This document shows, piece after piece, positions 56,825-64,000 of a stretch of 64,000 bases of DNA. The notes beneath the pieces were generated by a model. That model saw only the letters and a list, made by a program, of their open reading frames with translations. It was not told the origin of the DNA and made no database searches. This DNA is from an uncultured Pelagibacteraceae bacterium (GTDB lineage Bacteria; Pseudomonadota; Alphaproteobacteria; Pelagibacterales; Pelagibacteraceae). Position numbers and translations under genes: made by a program. Where the stretch lies: positions 1 through 64,000 of the forward strand of contig CACKYY010000004.1 of the NCBI GenBank assembly GCA_902604525.1. Direction: 5' to 3'. Position 1 is the stretch's first letter. Each line of letters starts with the position of its first letter.

Positions 56825-57377
56825 AATTTTAATAAGCTTATTTATTTTATTTTTTTTTATTACTAATCAATCAATAGCTGAGGAGAATATAATGATTTTA
56901 AAGTTAAAAGATGGGGATGTAAAAATTGAGTTATTTGAAGATGTGGCACCAAATCATGTAAAGAGAATTAAGGAATTAGCAAATGATGGAAAATACGATA
57001 ACGTTGTTTTCCATAGAGTAATTGATGGCTTTATGGCTCAGACTGGTGATGTAAAATTTGGTAATTCAGAATCAAAGGATTTTGATTTAAGAAGAGCGGG
57101 AATGGGTGGATCTGACCTACCAGATTTGAAACAAGAATTTAGTAGCTTACCACATGATAGAGGCACTTTATCGATGGCAAGATCCTCAGATCCAAATAGT
57201 GCGAATAGTCAGTTTTTTATATGTTTTAAACCAGCACCTTTTCTAGACAGACAATACACTGTTTTTGGTAAAGTAATAGAAGGAATGGATTTAGTGGATA
57301 AAATTAAAAGAGGTGATGAAAGTAATAACGGATCTGTAACAGAGCCTGATAAGATCATAAGCTTTAAATCACAATAA
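56817..57377 (+). CDS. Periplasmic cyclophilin-type peptidyl-prolyl isomerase
   Basis: A 186-residue cyclophilin with an N-terminal signal peptide (about 1-21, cleavage near 'SIA-EE'), so it acts in the periplasm. Core motifs: 'ELFEDVAPNHVKRIKELA', 'YDNVVFHRVIDGFMAQTGD', 'RGTLSMARSSDPNSANSQFFICF' and 'YTVFGKVIEGMDLVDKI'. It speeds proline isomerisation during folding of exported proteins. Overlaps coaD and precedes tgt by 8 bases. Confidence 0.94.
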   Translation: MNRILISLFILFFFITNQSIAEENIMILKLKDGDVKIELFEDVAPNHVKRIKELANDGKYDNVVFHRVIDGFMAQTGDVKFGNSESKDFDLRRAGMGGSDLPDLKQEFSSLPHDRGTLSMARSSDPNSANSQFFICFKPAPFLDRQYTVFGKVIEGMDLVDKIKRGDESNNGSVTEPDKIISFKSQ

Positions 57378-57385
57378 TCTATTGA

Positions 57386-58498
57386 ATGGCATTAAAAAAT
57401 TTTGCCTTTAAAGTTTTAAAGAAAGATAAACATGCTAGATCAGGTATCATAGAAACGCATCGAGGAAATATAAATACACCAGCCTTTATGCCTGTTGGCA
57501 CACAAGCTACTGTAAAAGCATGTACAATTGATGATATAAAAAAAACAGGTTCTCAAGTAATTTTATCTAACACTTATCACCTAATGATAAGACCTGGTGT
57601 AGAACGAATTCAATCCGCGGGTGGTTTACATGAATTTATGAACTGTGATTTACCAATTTTAACAGACTCTGGTGGTTTTCAAGTAATGTCTCTCTCAAAA
57701 CTAAATAAAATTGATCGTGAAAAAGGTGCCATCTTTAATTCACATGTGGATGGTAAAAAATTTTATTTAAGCCCCGAAGAAAGTATAAGAATTCAATTAG
57801 GTTTAAATTCAGATATAGTTATGATTATGGATGAGTGTCCAAAAAATACAAATGATTATCATTTAATAAAAAAATCTATGGATCTTTCTTTATATTGGGC
57901 AGAAAGATCAAAAAAGTCATTTGGTAAAAATCCTCACAAGGCATTATTTGGTATTGTTCAAGGAGGATTGTTTAAAGATTTAAGAATTAAGTCTTTAAAT
58001 GAATTAATTAATATAGATTTTGATGGTTATGCCTTAGGAGGACTTGCTGTTGGGGAAACTCAAGCCGAGATGTTTAAGGTTTTAGACGATGTAAAAGAAT
58101 TTTTACCTGAAGATAAACCTCACTATTTAATGGGTGTAGGTACACCATCCGATATTCTTGGTGCTGTTAAACGTGGTATTGATATGTTTGATTGTGTTTT
58201 ACCAACCAGATCTGGAAGAACTGGCCTTGCCTTCACTTGGGACGGAAGAATAAATATTAAAAATAATAAATACCAGAACGATAATACACCACTTGATTCC
58301 AATTGTGATAATTTAAGTTTGAATAAATATTCTAAAAATTACTTAAACCATCTTTTTAATACAAATGAAATACTAGCATCAATGTTATTAACACTTCATA
58401 ATATCAATTTTTATCAAGAATTAATGTTTAATATCAGAGACAATATTGAGGCAGGTACATTTGATAAATTTCATGATAAATACATTGATAAGTTGTAG
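57386..58498 (+). CDS. tgt: Queuine tRNA-guanine transglycosylase lacking a complete zinc site
   Basis: Exchanges guanine 34 of GUN anticodons for preQ1 in queuosine synthesis. The 370-residue TIM-barrel protein keeps the catalytic residues D94 ('ILTDSGGFQVMS') and D266 ('RGIDMFDCVLPTRSGR'). The structural zinc site normally reads C-x-C-x-x-C...H. Here the region 'PLDSNCDNLSLNKYSKNYLNHL' gives C307, but N309 and L312 stand where cysteines belong; H338 ('LTLHNINFY') is kept at the correct 31-residue distance. Frame and length are intact, so this is a real substitution. Function may remain without zinc. Confidence 0.95.
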   Translation: MALKNFAFKVLKKDKHARSGIIETHRGNINTPAFMPVGTQATVKACTIDDIKKTGSQVILSNTYHLMIRPGVERIQSAGGLHEFMNCDLPILTDSGGFQVMSLSKLNKIDREKGAIFNSHVDGKKFYLSPEESIRIQLGLNSDIVMIMDECPKNTNDYHLIKKSMDLSLYWAERSKKSFGKNPHKALFGIVQGGLFKDLRIKSLNELINIDFDGYALGGLAVGETQAEMFKVLDDVKEFLPEDKPHYLMGVGTPSDILGAVKRGIDMFDCVLPTRSGRTGLAFTWDGRINIKNNKYQNDNTPLDSNCDNLSLNKYSKNYLNHLFNTNEILASMLLTLHNINFYQELMFNIRDNIEAGTFDKFHDKYIDKL

Positions 58499-58528
58499 CA
58501 GCTTTCTGATATATGCTTAAATTGACAT

Positions 58529-58556
58529 TTGAAAAAATAAAATAAATCTATATATA
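58529..58556 (+). promoter_or_regulatory. Promoter candidate for tRNA-Lys
   Basis: A -35-like TTGAAA (58529-58534) and -10-like TATATA (58551-58556) are 16 bases apart, about 27 bases before the mature tRNA. An overlapping TTGACA (58522-58527) is a better -35 but lies too far from the -10. It is the only gap large enough for this gene's promoter. Confidence 0.35.
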
Positions 58557-58582
58557 ACAATTATTCAGTTTGAATAAATTGT

Positions 58583-58658
<76 letters not shown>

Positions 58659-58666
58659 AAATTCGA

Positions 58667-59494
58667 CTAAACTGACTTAATAGGTGGATAATCTAATATC
58701 ACTTCGTTGATTTTTTTATTTAAATCTTTAATTCTATTATCAGACGATGGATGAGTACTCATAAATTCAGGAGGTTCCTTTCCTTTATTAAGTTTTTTCA
58801 TTCTTTCCCAAATTTTTACTGTTTCTCGTATATCGTAACCAGATAGAGATGAAAAAATCATACCTAAATAGTCTGCTTCACTTTCTTGTTTTCTATTAAA
58901 TGGATTTAAAATTCCCAATTGAGCTAATAAACCAACAGTGTTCATGCCAGTCGTTCTGTTGATATCTGAAAGTACTCCACCAGAGGCAATATCAATTATT
59001 CTTGTTCCTACATTTAATAAAGTTCCTCTGCTAGCTCTTTCAACTGAATGTTTTGCAACAGCATGGGCAATTTCATGACCCATAACAGCAGCTAAACCAT
59101 CTGTATTTTTTGTTGCTTCAAGAATGCCCGTGTATACAGCAATTTTTCCACCAGGCATACACCACGCGTTTCTGACCTTTTTTTTATCTATTAAAATATA
59201 TTCCCAATCAAAATTGGCAGTAGGATCATTTAAACCTTCTTTATTAAAATATTCAGATATAGAATTTTCCATTTTTCTTCCAATCTGTTTAATTTCATTA
59301 AGAGTTTTCTTATCGTTACTCATTTTTTCTTTTTCTTTAATTTTTTCATAGATTTGAGCTGCTTGGGCATTAAGTCTAGCTTCAGAAACTATTTTTAATT
59401 GTTTTCTCTCAGTAATCGGAGCTGTAGTACATGACGGTAATAAATATCCACAACAACCACAACCAATATAGGATAAAAATTTTCTTCTATTCAT
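58667..59494 (-). CDS. M48-family zinc metalloprotease lipoprotein with Tat-like signal
   Basis: A 275-residue secreted peptidase of the M48 (BepA/LoiP/Oma1-like) family, acting in envelope quality control. The catalytic zinc motif is 'MGHEIAHAVAKHS' (HExxH), and the third-ligand region is 'QESEADYLGM'. The N terminus reads 'MNRRKFLSYIGCGCCGYLLPSC', combining a twin-arginine motif (RRKFL) with a lipobox (LPSC), so it is probably exported folded by TatABC and lipid-anchored. It ends 8 bases from tRNA-Lys. Confidence 0.9.
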   Translation of the reverse strand: MNRRKFLSYIGCGCCGYLLPSCTTAPITERKQLKIVSEARLNAQAAQIYEKIKEKEKMSNDKKTLNEIKQIGRKMENSISEYFNKEGLNDPTANFDWEYILIDKKKVRNAWCMPGGKIAVYTGILEATKNTDGLAAVMGHEIAHAVAKHSVERASRGTLLNVGTRIIDIASGGVLSDINRTTGMNTVGLLAQLGILNPFNRKQESEADYLGMIFSSLSGYDIRETVKIWERMKKLNKGKEPPEFMSTHPSSDNRIKDLNKKINEVILDYPPIKSV

Positions 59495-59525
59495 AAGTGT
59501 GTAAAATTGATAATACTAAAATATT

Positions 59526-59603
59526 ATGAATCTTAATAATAAAATTTTAATTGTTTTGTTTATCATTGCAATTATTTTTGTTATTTACGCAAGTTATAAT
59601 TAG
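59526..59603 (+). CDS. Possible 25-residue single-helix micropeptide
   Basis: ATG at 59526 opens a frame ending with TAG at 59601-59603. It encodes a short polar start (MNLNNK) and a continuous hydrophobic helix of about 15 residues (ILIVLFIIAIIFVIYA) ending in SYN. It is 4 bases upstream of the DUF502 gene in the same direction, so it could be translationally coupled. No strong ribosome site is visible and AT-rich DNA often yields such frames. Confidence 0.3.
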   Translation: MNLNNKILIVLFIIAIIFVIYASYN

Positions 59604-59607
59604 AAAT

Positions 59608-60222
59608 ATGGCTAAAAAAAATTCAAAAAAATCAATATCTCTTACATTAAGAAATTATTTTATAACTGGTGTAGTTGTTCTAATACCAATTGGATTTACA
59701 TTATATCTTAGTAAAATTCTAATAGGTATATCCTCAAACTTAATACCATCGAATATTAATCCAAATAGTTATTTGCCTTTTAATATACCAGGTGTTGAAA
59801 TTTTAATTTCAATTATATTTATTACTTTTGTTGGTGGGTTGTCACTTTCTTTTTTTGGAAGAAGAATTTTAAAATTAATTGACGATCTGTTCAAAAGAAT
59901 TCCTTTTTTAAGAACTGTTTATTCAGCAATAGTTCAAATGACCGAAACATTTTCTAAGAAAGATGACAGTCAAAAAAGTGTAGTGTTAATCGAATATCCA
60001 AGAAAAGGAGTTTGGGCTGTTGGTTTTGCAACTAAAGAAAATACTGGTGAGATGGCTCAAAAAACTAATAAAAAACTTATTAATGTTTTTGTTCCTACAA
60101 CACCAAATCCAACAAGTGGTTTTTTACTTATGTTTCCACTTGAAGATGTTATCTATTTAAACATGTCATTTGAAGAAGCCTCTAAATTTATAGTTTCTGC
60201 TGGAACCTCTACAAAATCTTAA
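59608..60222 (+). CDS. DUF502-family membrane protein
   Basis: A 204-residue inner-membrane protein of unknown function. I start at the ATG at 59608 ('MAKKNSKKSISLTLRNYFITGVVVLIPIGFTLYLS'), because the family begins right at the first basic stretch; a longer frame from a TTG at 59551 adds an unlikely hydrophobic leader. Two helices (about 18-38 and 68-90) are followed by the cytoplasmic motif 'RIPFLRTVYSAIVQMTETFS' and 'FVPTTPNPTSGFLLMFPLEDVI', characteristic of DUF502. Neighbouring recG (convergent, 4-base overlap) and sdhE is a typical alphaproteobacterial setting. Confidence 0.88.
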   Translation: MAKKNSKKSISLTLRNYFITGVVVLIPIGFTLYLSKILIGISSNLIPSNINPNSYLPFNIPGVEILISIIFITFVGGLSLSFFGRRILKLIDDLFKRIPFLRTVYSAIVQMTETFSKKDDSQKSVVLIEYPRKGVWAVGFATKENTGEMAQKTNKKLINVFVPTTPNPTSGFLLMFPLEDVIYLNMSFEEASKFIVSAGTSTKS

Positions 60223-62270
60223 GCAATATCGTTGATAACATCTGCTCTATCATAAAGTTTTATTAGCGGTTTAAATTTTTTAATATCTTCATTGGAATTT
60301 TCTATTCTTTTAATTTCTTTTTCAGCAAGTAAAAAAAGATCACTATTATGAATAGGGTCGGCTAATTTAAAATTCTTAATACCACTCTGTTTGAAACCAA
60401 GTATGTCACCAAAACCTCTAATTCTCATGTCTTCTTCAGATATTAAAAAACCATCATTACTTTGCTTTAATATATTAATTCTTTTTTTAGCATTTTCGGA
60501 TAAATTTGATTTAAACATTAATATACAGGTTGAATCTTTATCTCCTCGACCGACACGACCTCTTAGTTGGTGAAGCTGAGACAAACCAAACTTGTTTGCA
60601 TTTTCAATAATTATTACATTTGCATTTGGAAAATCAATTCCGACCTCAATAATAGTTGTTGAAACTAGAATTTGGAATTTATTTTTTTGAAAATTATTTA
60701 ATATTTTCTCCTTTTCATCTATTTCAGTTTTTCCATGTAATAATAAAACTTTATTGGGAAATAATTTCTTTAGAAATTCAAATTTATTGATTGCAGATGT
60801 ATGATCTAATTTCTTAGACTCTTCTATAAGTGGACATACCCAAAAGACCTGGTTACCTGAATCTATCTCTTTTTTGATAAATTTCAGAACATCATCTATT
60901 TTGTTTTCCAATTTACTATATGTTTTAATTGACTTTCTAGATTTAGGTTTTTCTTTTATTATTGATAAATCCATATCACCGTACATTGTCATGGTTAAAG
61001 TTCTTGGTATTGGCGTAGCAGTCATTAATAAAACGTCACAGTCATCACCACCTTTATCAGATAGTTTTTTTCTTTGATTAACCCCAAACTTATGTTGTTC
61101 ATCAATAACAATTAATCCAAGTTTTTTATAGGTAACTTTTTTTTGAAATATTGCATGAGTACCAAAAATAATATCTATTTTGTTTTTTTTTAATTTATCT
61201 AGAATTATTTTTTTATGTTTGTAATCAGATTTTCCTGATATCAACTCTATCTTTTTGTTATTAGGAAAAATTTCTTTCGCTAAATTATAATGTTGACGTG
61301 CCAATATTTCAGTAGGAGCCATAAAAGCAACTTGATAGCCAGAGTTTATGGTATTGTATGCTGTTAAAAGTGCTATAATTGTTTTCCCACTTCCAACATC
61401 ACCTTGTAAAAGTCGAAACATTTTTGTGGATGTACTTAAATCTCTATTAATTTGTTCAAGGGAATTTAATTGATCATTCGTAAGAGTAAAACTTAATTTA
61501 TTTATTAAATCATTTTGTAAATTAAAATCAATTTTTTTTCTTTTCTTTTTAATTTTTTTTATTTTTTTTCTTATTTCGGAATTTACTAAAAAAGTTGAAA
61601 ATATTTCATCATAAGCTAGTCTTTGATAAAAGTTATCTTTATATTTCCCTATATTTTCTGGTTTATGAAGTTCTACAATGGAATTATTCCAACTTAAATT
61701 TCCAAATTTCTTTATAATTTCTTTAGAATGCCACTCATCTAATACGGGCAATTTATTAATAATTTGATTAATAATTTTATTATAAACTTTTTCTGATATC
61801 CCTTCTGTTAAAGAATACTGATTATGTATTTGTTTTACTAGAGATGAGTCCTCAGATATATATTTTGGGTTTGTTAATTGATATTTGTTTTTAAAATAAC
61901 TTATTTTGCCATTTATGGTTATTTCTTTACCTAGAGGAAGAATTTTTTTTACATATCCCTCATAACTATTAAAAAAAACACAGTCTAAATTTCCAGTATC
62001 GTCTGCACAAATAACTCTATTGGGTAAGTTCCTTACCCTAGGAAATAGGTATTTTTGAGGTGTAACCGTGACGGTTTGACTCTCACCAATTTTTAGATCT
62101 TTTATTTTTGATGACATTCTTCTATCAGTGTAAGATTTTGGAAGCTTCCATAAAAGATCAAATAAATTATTAATATTTTTCTTTTTAAGTAGTTTTGTTG
62201 TTTTAACTCCAACACCTTTTAATGCTGTTAAATCTGATAATAAATATTTATAATTACTTTTAATATTCAT
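60219..62270 (-). CDS. recG: ATP-dependent DNA helicase RecG
   Basis: The 683-residue helicase that remodels stalled replication forks and branched DNA. The N-terminal wedge/OB domain (about 1-190) is followed by the helicase core: Walker A 'LLQGDVGSGKTIIAL', 'MAPTEILARQHY', the DEAD-like 'VIDEQHKFGVNQR', 'LLMTATPIPRTLTMTMYGDMDLS', 'VSTTIIEVGIDFPNANVIIIENANKFGLSQLHQLRGRVGRG'. Length and all helicase motifs are normal. Divergent from sdhE across 22 bases. Confidence 0.97.
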   Translation of the reverse strand: MNIKSNYKYLLSDLTALKGVGVKTTKLLKKKNINNLFDLLWKLPKSYTDRRMSSKIKDLKIGESQTVTVTPQKYLFPRVRNLPNRVICADDTGNLDCVFFNSYEGYVKKILPLGKEITINGKISYFKNKYQLTNPKYISEDSSLVKQIHNQYSLTEGISEKVYNKIINQIINKLPVLDEWHSKEIIKKFGNLSWNNSIVELHKPENIGKYKDNFYQRLAYDEIFSTFLVNSEIRKKIKKIKKKRKKIDFNLQNDLINKLSFTLTNDQLNSLEQINRDLSTSTKMFRLLQGDVGSGKTIIALLTAYNTINSGYQVAFMAPTEILARQHYNLAKEIFPNNKKIELISGKSDYKHKKIILDKLKKNKIDIIFGTHAIFQKKVTYKKLGLIVIDEQHKFGVNQRKKLSDKGGDDCDVLLMTATPIPRTLTMTMYGDMDLSIIKEKPKSRKSIKTYSKLENKIDDVLKFIKKEIDSGNQVFWVCPLIEESKKLDHTSAINKFEFLKKLFPNKVLLLHGKTEIDEKEKILNNFQKNKFQILVSTTIIEVGIDFPNANVIIIENANKFGLSQLHQLRGRVGRGDKDSTCILMFKSNLSENAKKRINILKQSNDGFLISEEDMRIRGFGDILGFKQSGIKNFKLADPIHNSDLFLLAEKEIKRIENSNEDIKKFKPLIKLYDRADVINDIA

Positions 62271-62292
62271 ATTAAATTAATATATTCTAATA

Positions 62293-62550
62293 ATGACTAT
62301 CGACATAGATGAATTAAAAAAAAAAATTATTTACAGATCTAATTACCGCGGCACAAAAGAGATGGACAAACTTTTAAGTACATTTACCAAAAAAAATATT
62401 AATAATTTAGACAATGAAGACTTAATTGATTTAGAAAAATTACTAAATATAGATGACACAAATTTATACAACTTCTACACAGGAGCTGAGACAGATTTTG
62501 AAATAGAGAATAATAAAGTAAATTTACTATTTAAAAATTTTAAATATTAA
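62293..62550 (+). CDS. sdhE: FAD assembly factor SdhE
   Basis: A small 85-residue helical protein that promotes covalent FAD attachment to succinate dehydrogenase SdhA. The diagnostic motif is RGTKEMD at 19-25 (family RGxxEMD), in 'YRSNYRGTKEMDKLLSTFTKKN'. Opposite recG, a conserved neighbour in alphaproteobacteria. tRNA-Ser follows on the other strand. The flavoprotein itself is not in the window. Confidence 0.92.
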   Translation: MTIDIDELKKKIIYRSNYRGTKEMDKLLSTFTKKNINNLDNEDLIDLEKLLNIDDTNLYNFYTGAETDFEIENNKVNLLFKNFKY

Positions 62551-62554
62551 ATAA

Positions 62555-62644
62555 TGGCGGAGAGACTGGGATTCGAACCCAGGAAAGAGTTGCCCCTTTG
62601 CCGGTTTTCAAGACCGGTGCTTTCAACCGCTCAGCCATCTCTCC
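62555..62644 (-). tRNA. tRNA-Ser (anticodon TGA)
   Basis: A 90-base class II tRNA on the minus strand: acceptor GGAGAGA/TCTCTCC, D arm 'GGCTGAGCGGTTGAAAGC', anticodon stem CCGGT/ACCGG enclosing CTTGAAA (TGA), a long variable arm 'CAAAGGGGCAACTCTTT', T arm 'CTGGGTTCGAATCCCAG', discriminator G and encoded CCA. The long variable arm is the serine identity element. Confidence 0.97.
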
Positions 62645-62730
62645 GTTCGCAAGGTTTTATAATTATAATTATTTAATTCAACCTTAAAATAGTCTATTAA
62701 ATCCAATAACGACTAATTCCATTAAATCTT

Positions 62731-63609
62731 ATGAGCAAAGAATTCAATAAGGGGTTACTACTAGCTGGTTCAGGCTCGTTTTGGTGGGGTTTTATTGGTG
62801 TTATTTATTTTAAATCTATTACTTATATTGGTCACATAGAACTTGTTGTTCATAGATGTATTTGGTCGACTGTCACATTAATAATAACTACATTTTTTTT
62901 TTCTAAATGGCATATTTTTTTTGAAATTTTAAAAAGTAAAAAAAAATTAATTTATCTTTTTTTTTCAGGTGGTTTAATCTTTATCAATTGGGCAGCATGG
63001 ATTTATGCTATTGCCACAAATAGAATAATTGATGCAAGTTTTGGTTATTTTATAATGCCAATCCTTAGTGTCATGTTAGGATATATTTTTTTTAAGGAGG
63101 TTCTTAACAAGAAAAGAATTTTTTCGATTATTTTAGTAATAGTCTCCATACTTTACTTAATTATTATGAGTTACAAATCTTTACCATGGCTTGGTTTGGT
63201 CGTAGCATTTAGTTGGGGGTTTTACAATTTATTAAGAAAAAAAATTAATGTTGATACGGATATTGGATTATTAATAGAGAGCTTATTTATATTACCATTT
63301 GCTGTTGCAGCATTTTATTTGATTTCCATTAATGGATTTAATGATTTTAAAATTGAAGATCCTTCCATGATGTTACTAATTTTTTTGGCAGGACCAATGA
63401 CAGTTATTCCACTATTTTTATATGTTAGAGGGGTTGAGTTATGTGGACTTGGCCCAACTGGAATGATTTTTTATATAACTCCAACTTTGCAATTTTTACT
63501 TGGTTTCTTTTACTATGATGAAGTTTTTTCATTAAATAAATTAGTTAGTTTTATTTTTATTTGGATTGCTGTAATTGTATATTTGAAAGATTTACATGAA
63601 AATAATTAA
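62731..63609 (+). CDS. rarD: RarD/EamA-family drug/metabolite transporter
   Basis: A 292-residue membrane protein with about ten helices, of the DMT superfamily (EamA), most like RarD: starts 'GLLLAGSGSFWWGFIGVIYFKSITYIGHIELVVHRCIWSTV' and contains 'FINWAAWIYAIATNRIIDASFGYFIMPILSVMLGYIFFKEVLNKKR'. RarD proteins are annotated as permeases, substrate not assigned. It overlaps the start of the following transglycosylase gene by 14 bases. Confidence 0.88.
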   Translation: MSKEFNKGLLLAGSGSFWWGFIGVIYFKSITYIGHIELVVHRCIWSTVTLIITTFFFSKWHIFFEILKSKKKLIYLFFSGGLIFINWAAWIYAIATNRIIDASFGYFIMPILSVMLGYIFFKEVLNKKRIFSIILVIVSILYLIIMSYKSLPWLGLVVAFSWGFYNLLRKKINVDTDIGLLIESLFILPFAVAAFYLISINGFNDFKIEDPSMMLLIFLAGPMTVIPLFLYVRGVELCGLGPTGMIFYITPTLQFLLGFFYYDEVFSLNKLVSFIFIWIAVIVYLKDLHENN

Positions 63610-64000
63610 ATACTTATTAATTATCTTATTTACATTAAATTTTAATGTTTATGCTGACACAAATATTGAATTTGAAAATTGGAAAAAAAATTTTAAAAAA
63701 ATAGCGCTTAAAAATAATATTTCTGAAAAAACTTTTGATAAAGTCATGTCTAATACTAAATTCCTTCCTAATGTTATTAAATACGACCGTTTTCAACCAG
63801 AATTTTATGAAGATACAAAGACTTATATTTCAAAGAGAACTTCTGAAAAGAAAGTTTCTAAAGGGTTGTCTTTTTATAAACAAAACTCAAATCTGGTAAA
63901 ATCAGTAGAAAAAAAATTTAATATTGAACAAGAATTACTCTTATCATTAATGGGTATCGAAACAAATTTTGGAACTTATGTAGGAAAAATGGATATACTA
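63596..64000 (+). CDS. Lytic murein transglycosylase, MltB type (3' truncated by window edge)
   Basis: Open from ATG 63596 to the window end (135 codons). A signal peptide (about 1-20, 'YLLIILFTLNFNVYA-DT') is followed by 'FENWKKNFKKIALKNNISEKTFDKVM' and the catalytic glutamate E122 in 'LLLSLMGIETNFGTYVG', typical of MltB/SltB. Such enzymes cleave peptidoglycan glycan strands. It is not covered by a long enough frame to be listed by simple scans because it runs off the edge. Pairs with NagZ in wall recycling (inference). Confidence 0.88.
   Translation, partial: MKIIKYLLIILFTLNFNVYADTNIEFENWKKNFKKIALKNNISEKTFDKVMSNTKFLPNVIKYDRFQPEFYEDTKTYISKRTSEKKVSKGLSFYKQNSNLVKSVEKKFNIEQELLLSLMGIETNFGTYVGKMDIL

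Noticed and set aside
59551-59607. N-terminal extension of the DUF502 protein from a TTG
   Set aside because: The family begins at the basic stretch after the ATG at 59608; the extension overlaps the micropeptide frame and adds an implausible second hydrophobic leader.

Overview
The window is a very AT-rich, extremely compact alphaproteobacterial chromosome segment. Protein families, gene order and the tiny intergenic gaps all point to the SAR11 clade (Pelagibacterales). Neighbouring genes commonly overlap by 1-14 bases (TAATG, ATGA-type and longer junctions), and no stretch longer than 300 bases lacks a gene. I see no insertion sequence, prophage, CRISPR array, rRNA or replication origin.

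Layout. 1-6041 (+): end of tpiA, secG, pyrG, kdsA, eno, an FtsB-like gene, lipA and a Coq10/RatA-like gene. 6048-8108 (-): pncC/cinA C-terminal type, pgpA, ispDF. 8133-14073 (+): ntrY-ntrX two-component pair and trkA-trkH potassium uptake, then tRNA-Arg(TCT). 14311-18580 (+): the general L-amino-acid ABC transporter aapJQMP with an internal terminator after aapJ, followed by a solitary XRE regulator. 19215-19413 (-): tRNA-Asn and tRNA-Cys. 19539-25089 (+): valS, ilvD, and a GDP-mannose pyrophosphorylase/isomerase gene. 25089-32283 (+): a complete phosphate locus phoR-pstSCAB-phoU-phoB, with two recognisable Pho boxes. 32292-34744 (-): two small membrane proteins, a DsbA-fold isomerase and znuA, with a duplicated znuA 3' end flanking the isomerase gene. 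34816-37777 (+): znuC, znuB, zur and an Ldh2-family dehydrogenase, with tandem Zur-like palindromes in the divergent znuA/znuC gap. 37769-38862 (-): xthA and erpA. 38913-49695 (+): dgt, argS, a small anchored protein, nagZ, scpA, scpB, tatABC, serS, yajC, secD, secF. 49697-53201 (-): a PuuD-type membrane protein and uvrA. 53291-58498 (+): ssb, gyrA, coaD, a cyclophilin and tgt, then tRNA-Lys. 58667-64000: a Tat-type M48 lipoprotein (-), a DUF502 protein (+), recG (-), sdhE (+), tRNA-Ser (-), a RarD/EamA transporter (+) and the start of an MltB-type lytic transglycosylase (+).

How the genes work together. Most of the content is core housekeeping (tRNA charging, Sec/Tat export, nucleotide and cofactor synthesis, DNA repair). 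The environment-facing parts are three nutrient systems typical of an oligotroph: amino acids (Aap), phosphate (Pst/Pho) and zinc (Znu/Zur). The most interesting signals lie around these: a Pho-box-like element with a perfect -10 in front of tatABC, a queuosine tRNA-guanine transglycosylase that has lost two of its three zinc cysteines, a relict second znuA terminus, and an NtrX whose AAA+ core has lost both the GAFTGA loop and the Walker B glutamate. I found no clear case of a wholly new multi-gene system; the candidates are regulatory and protein-level oddities.
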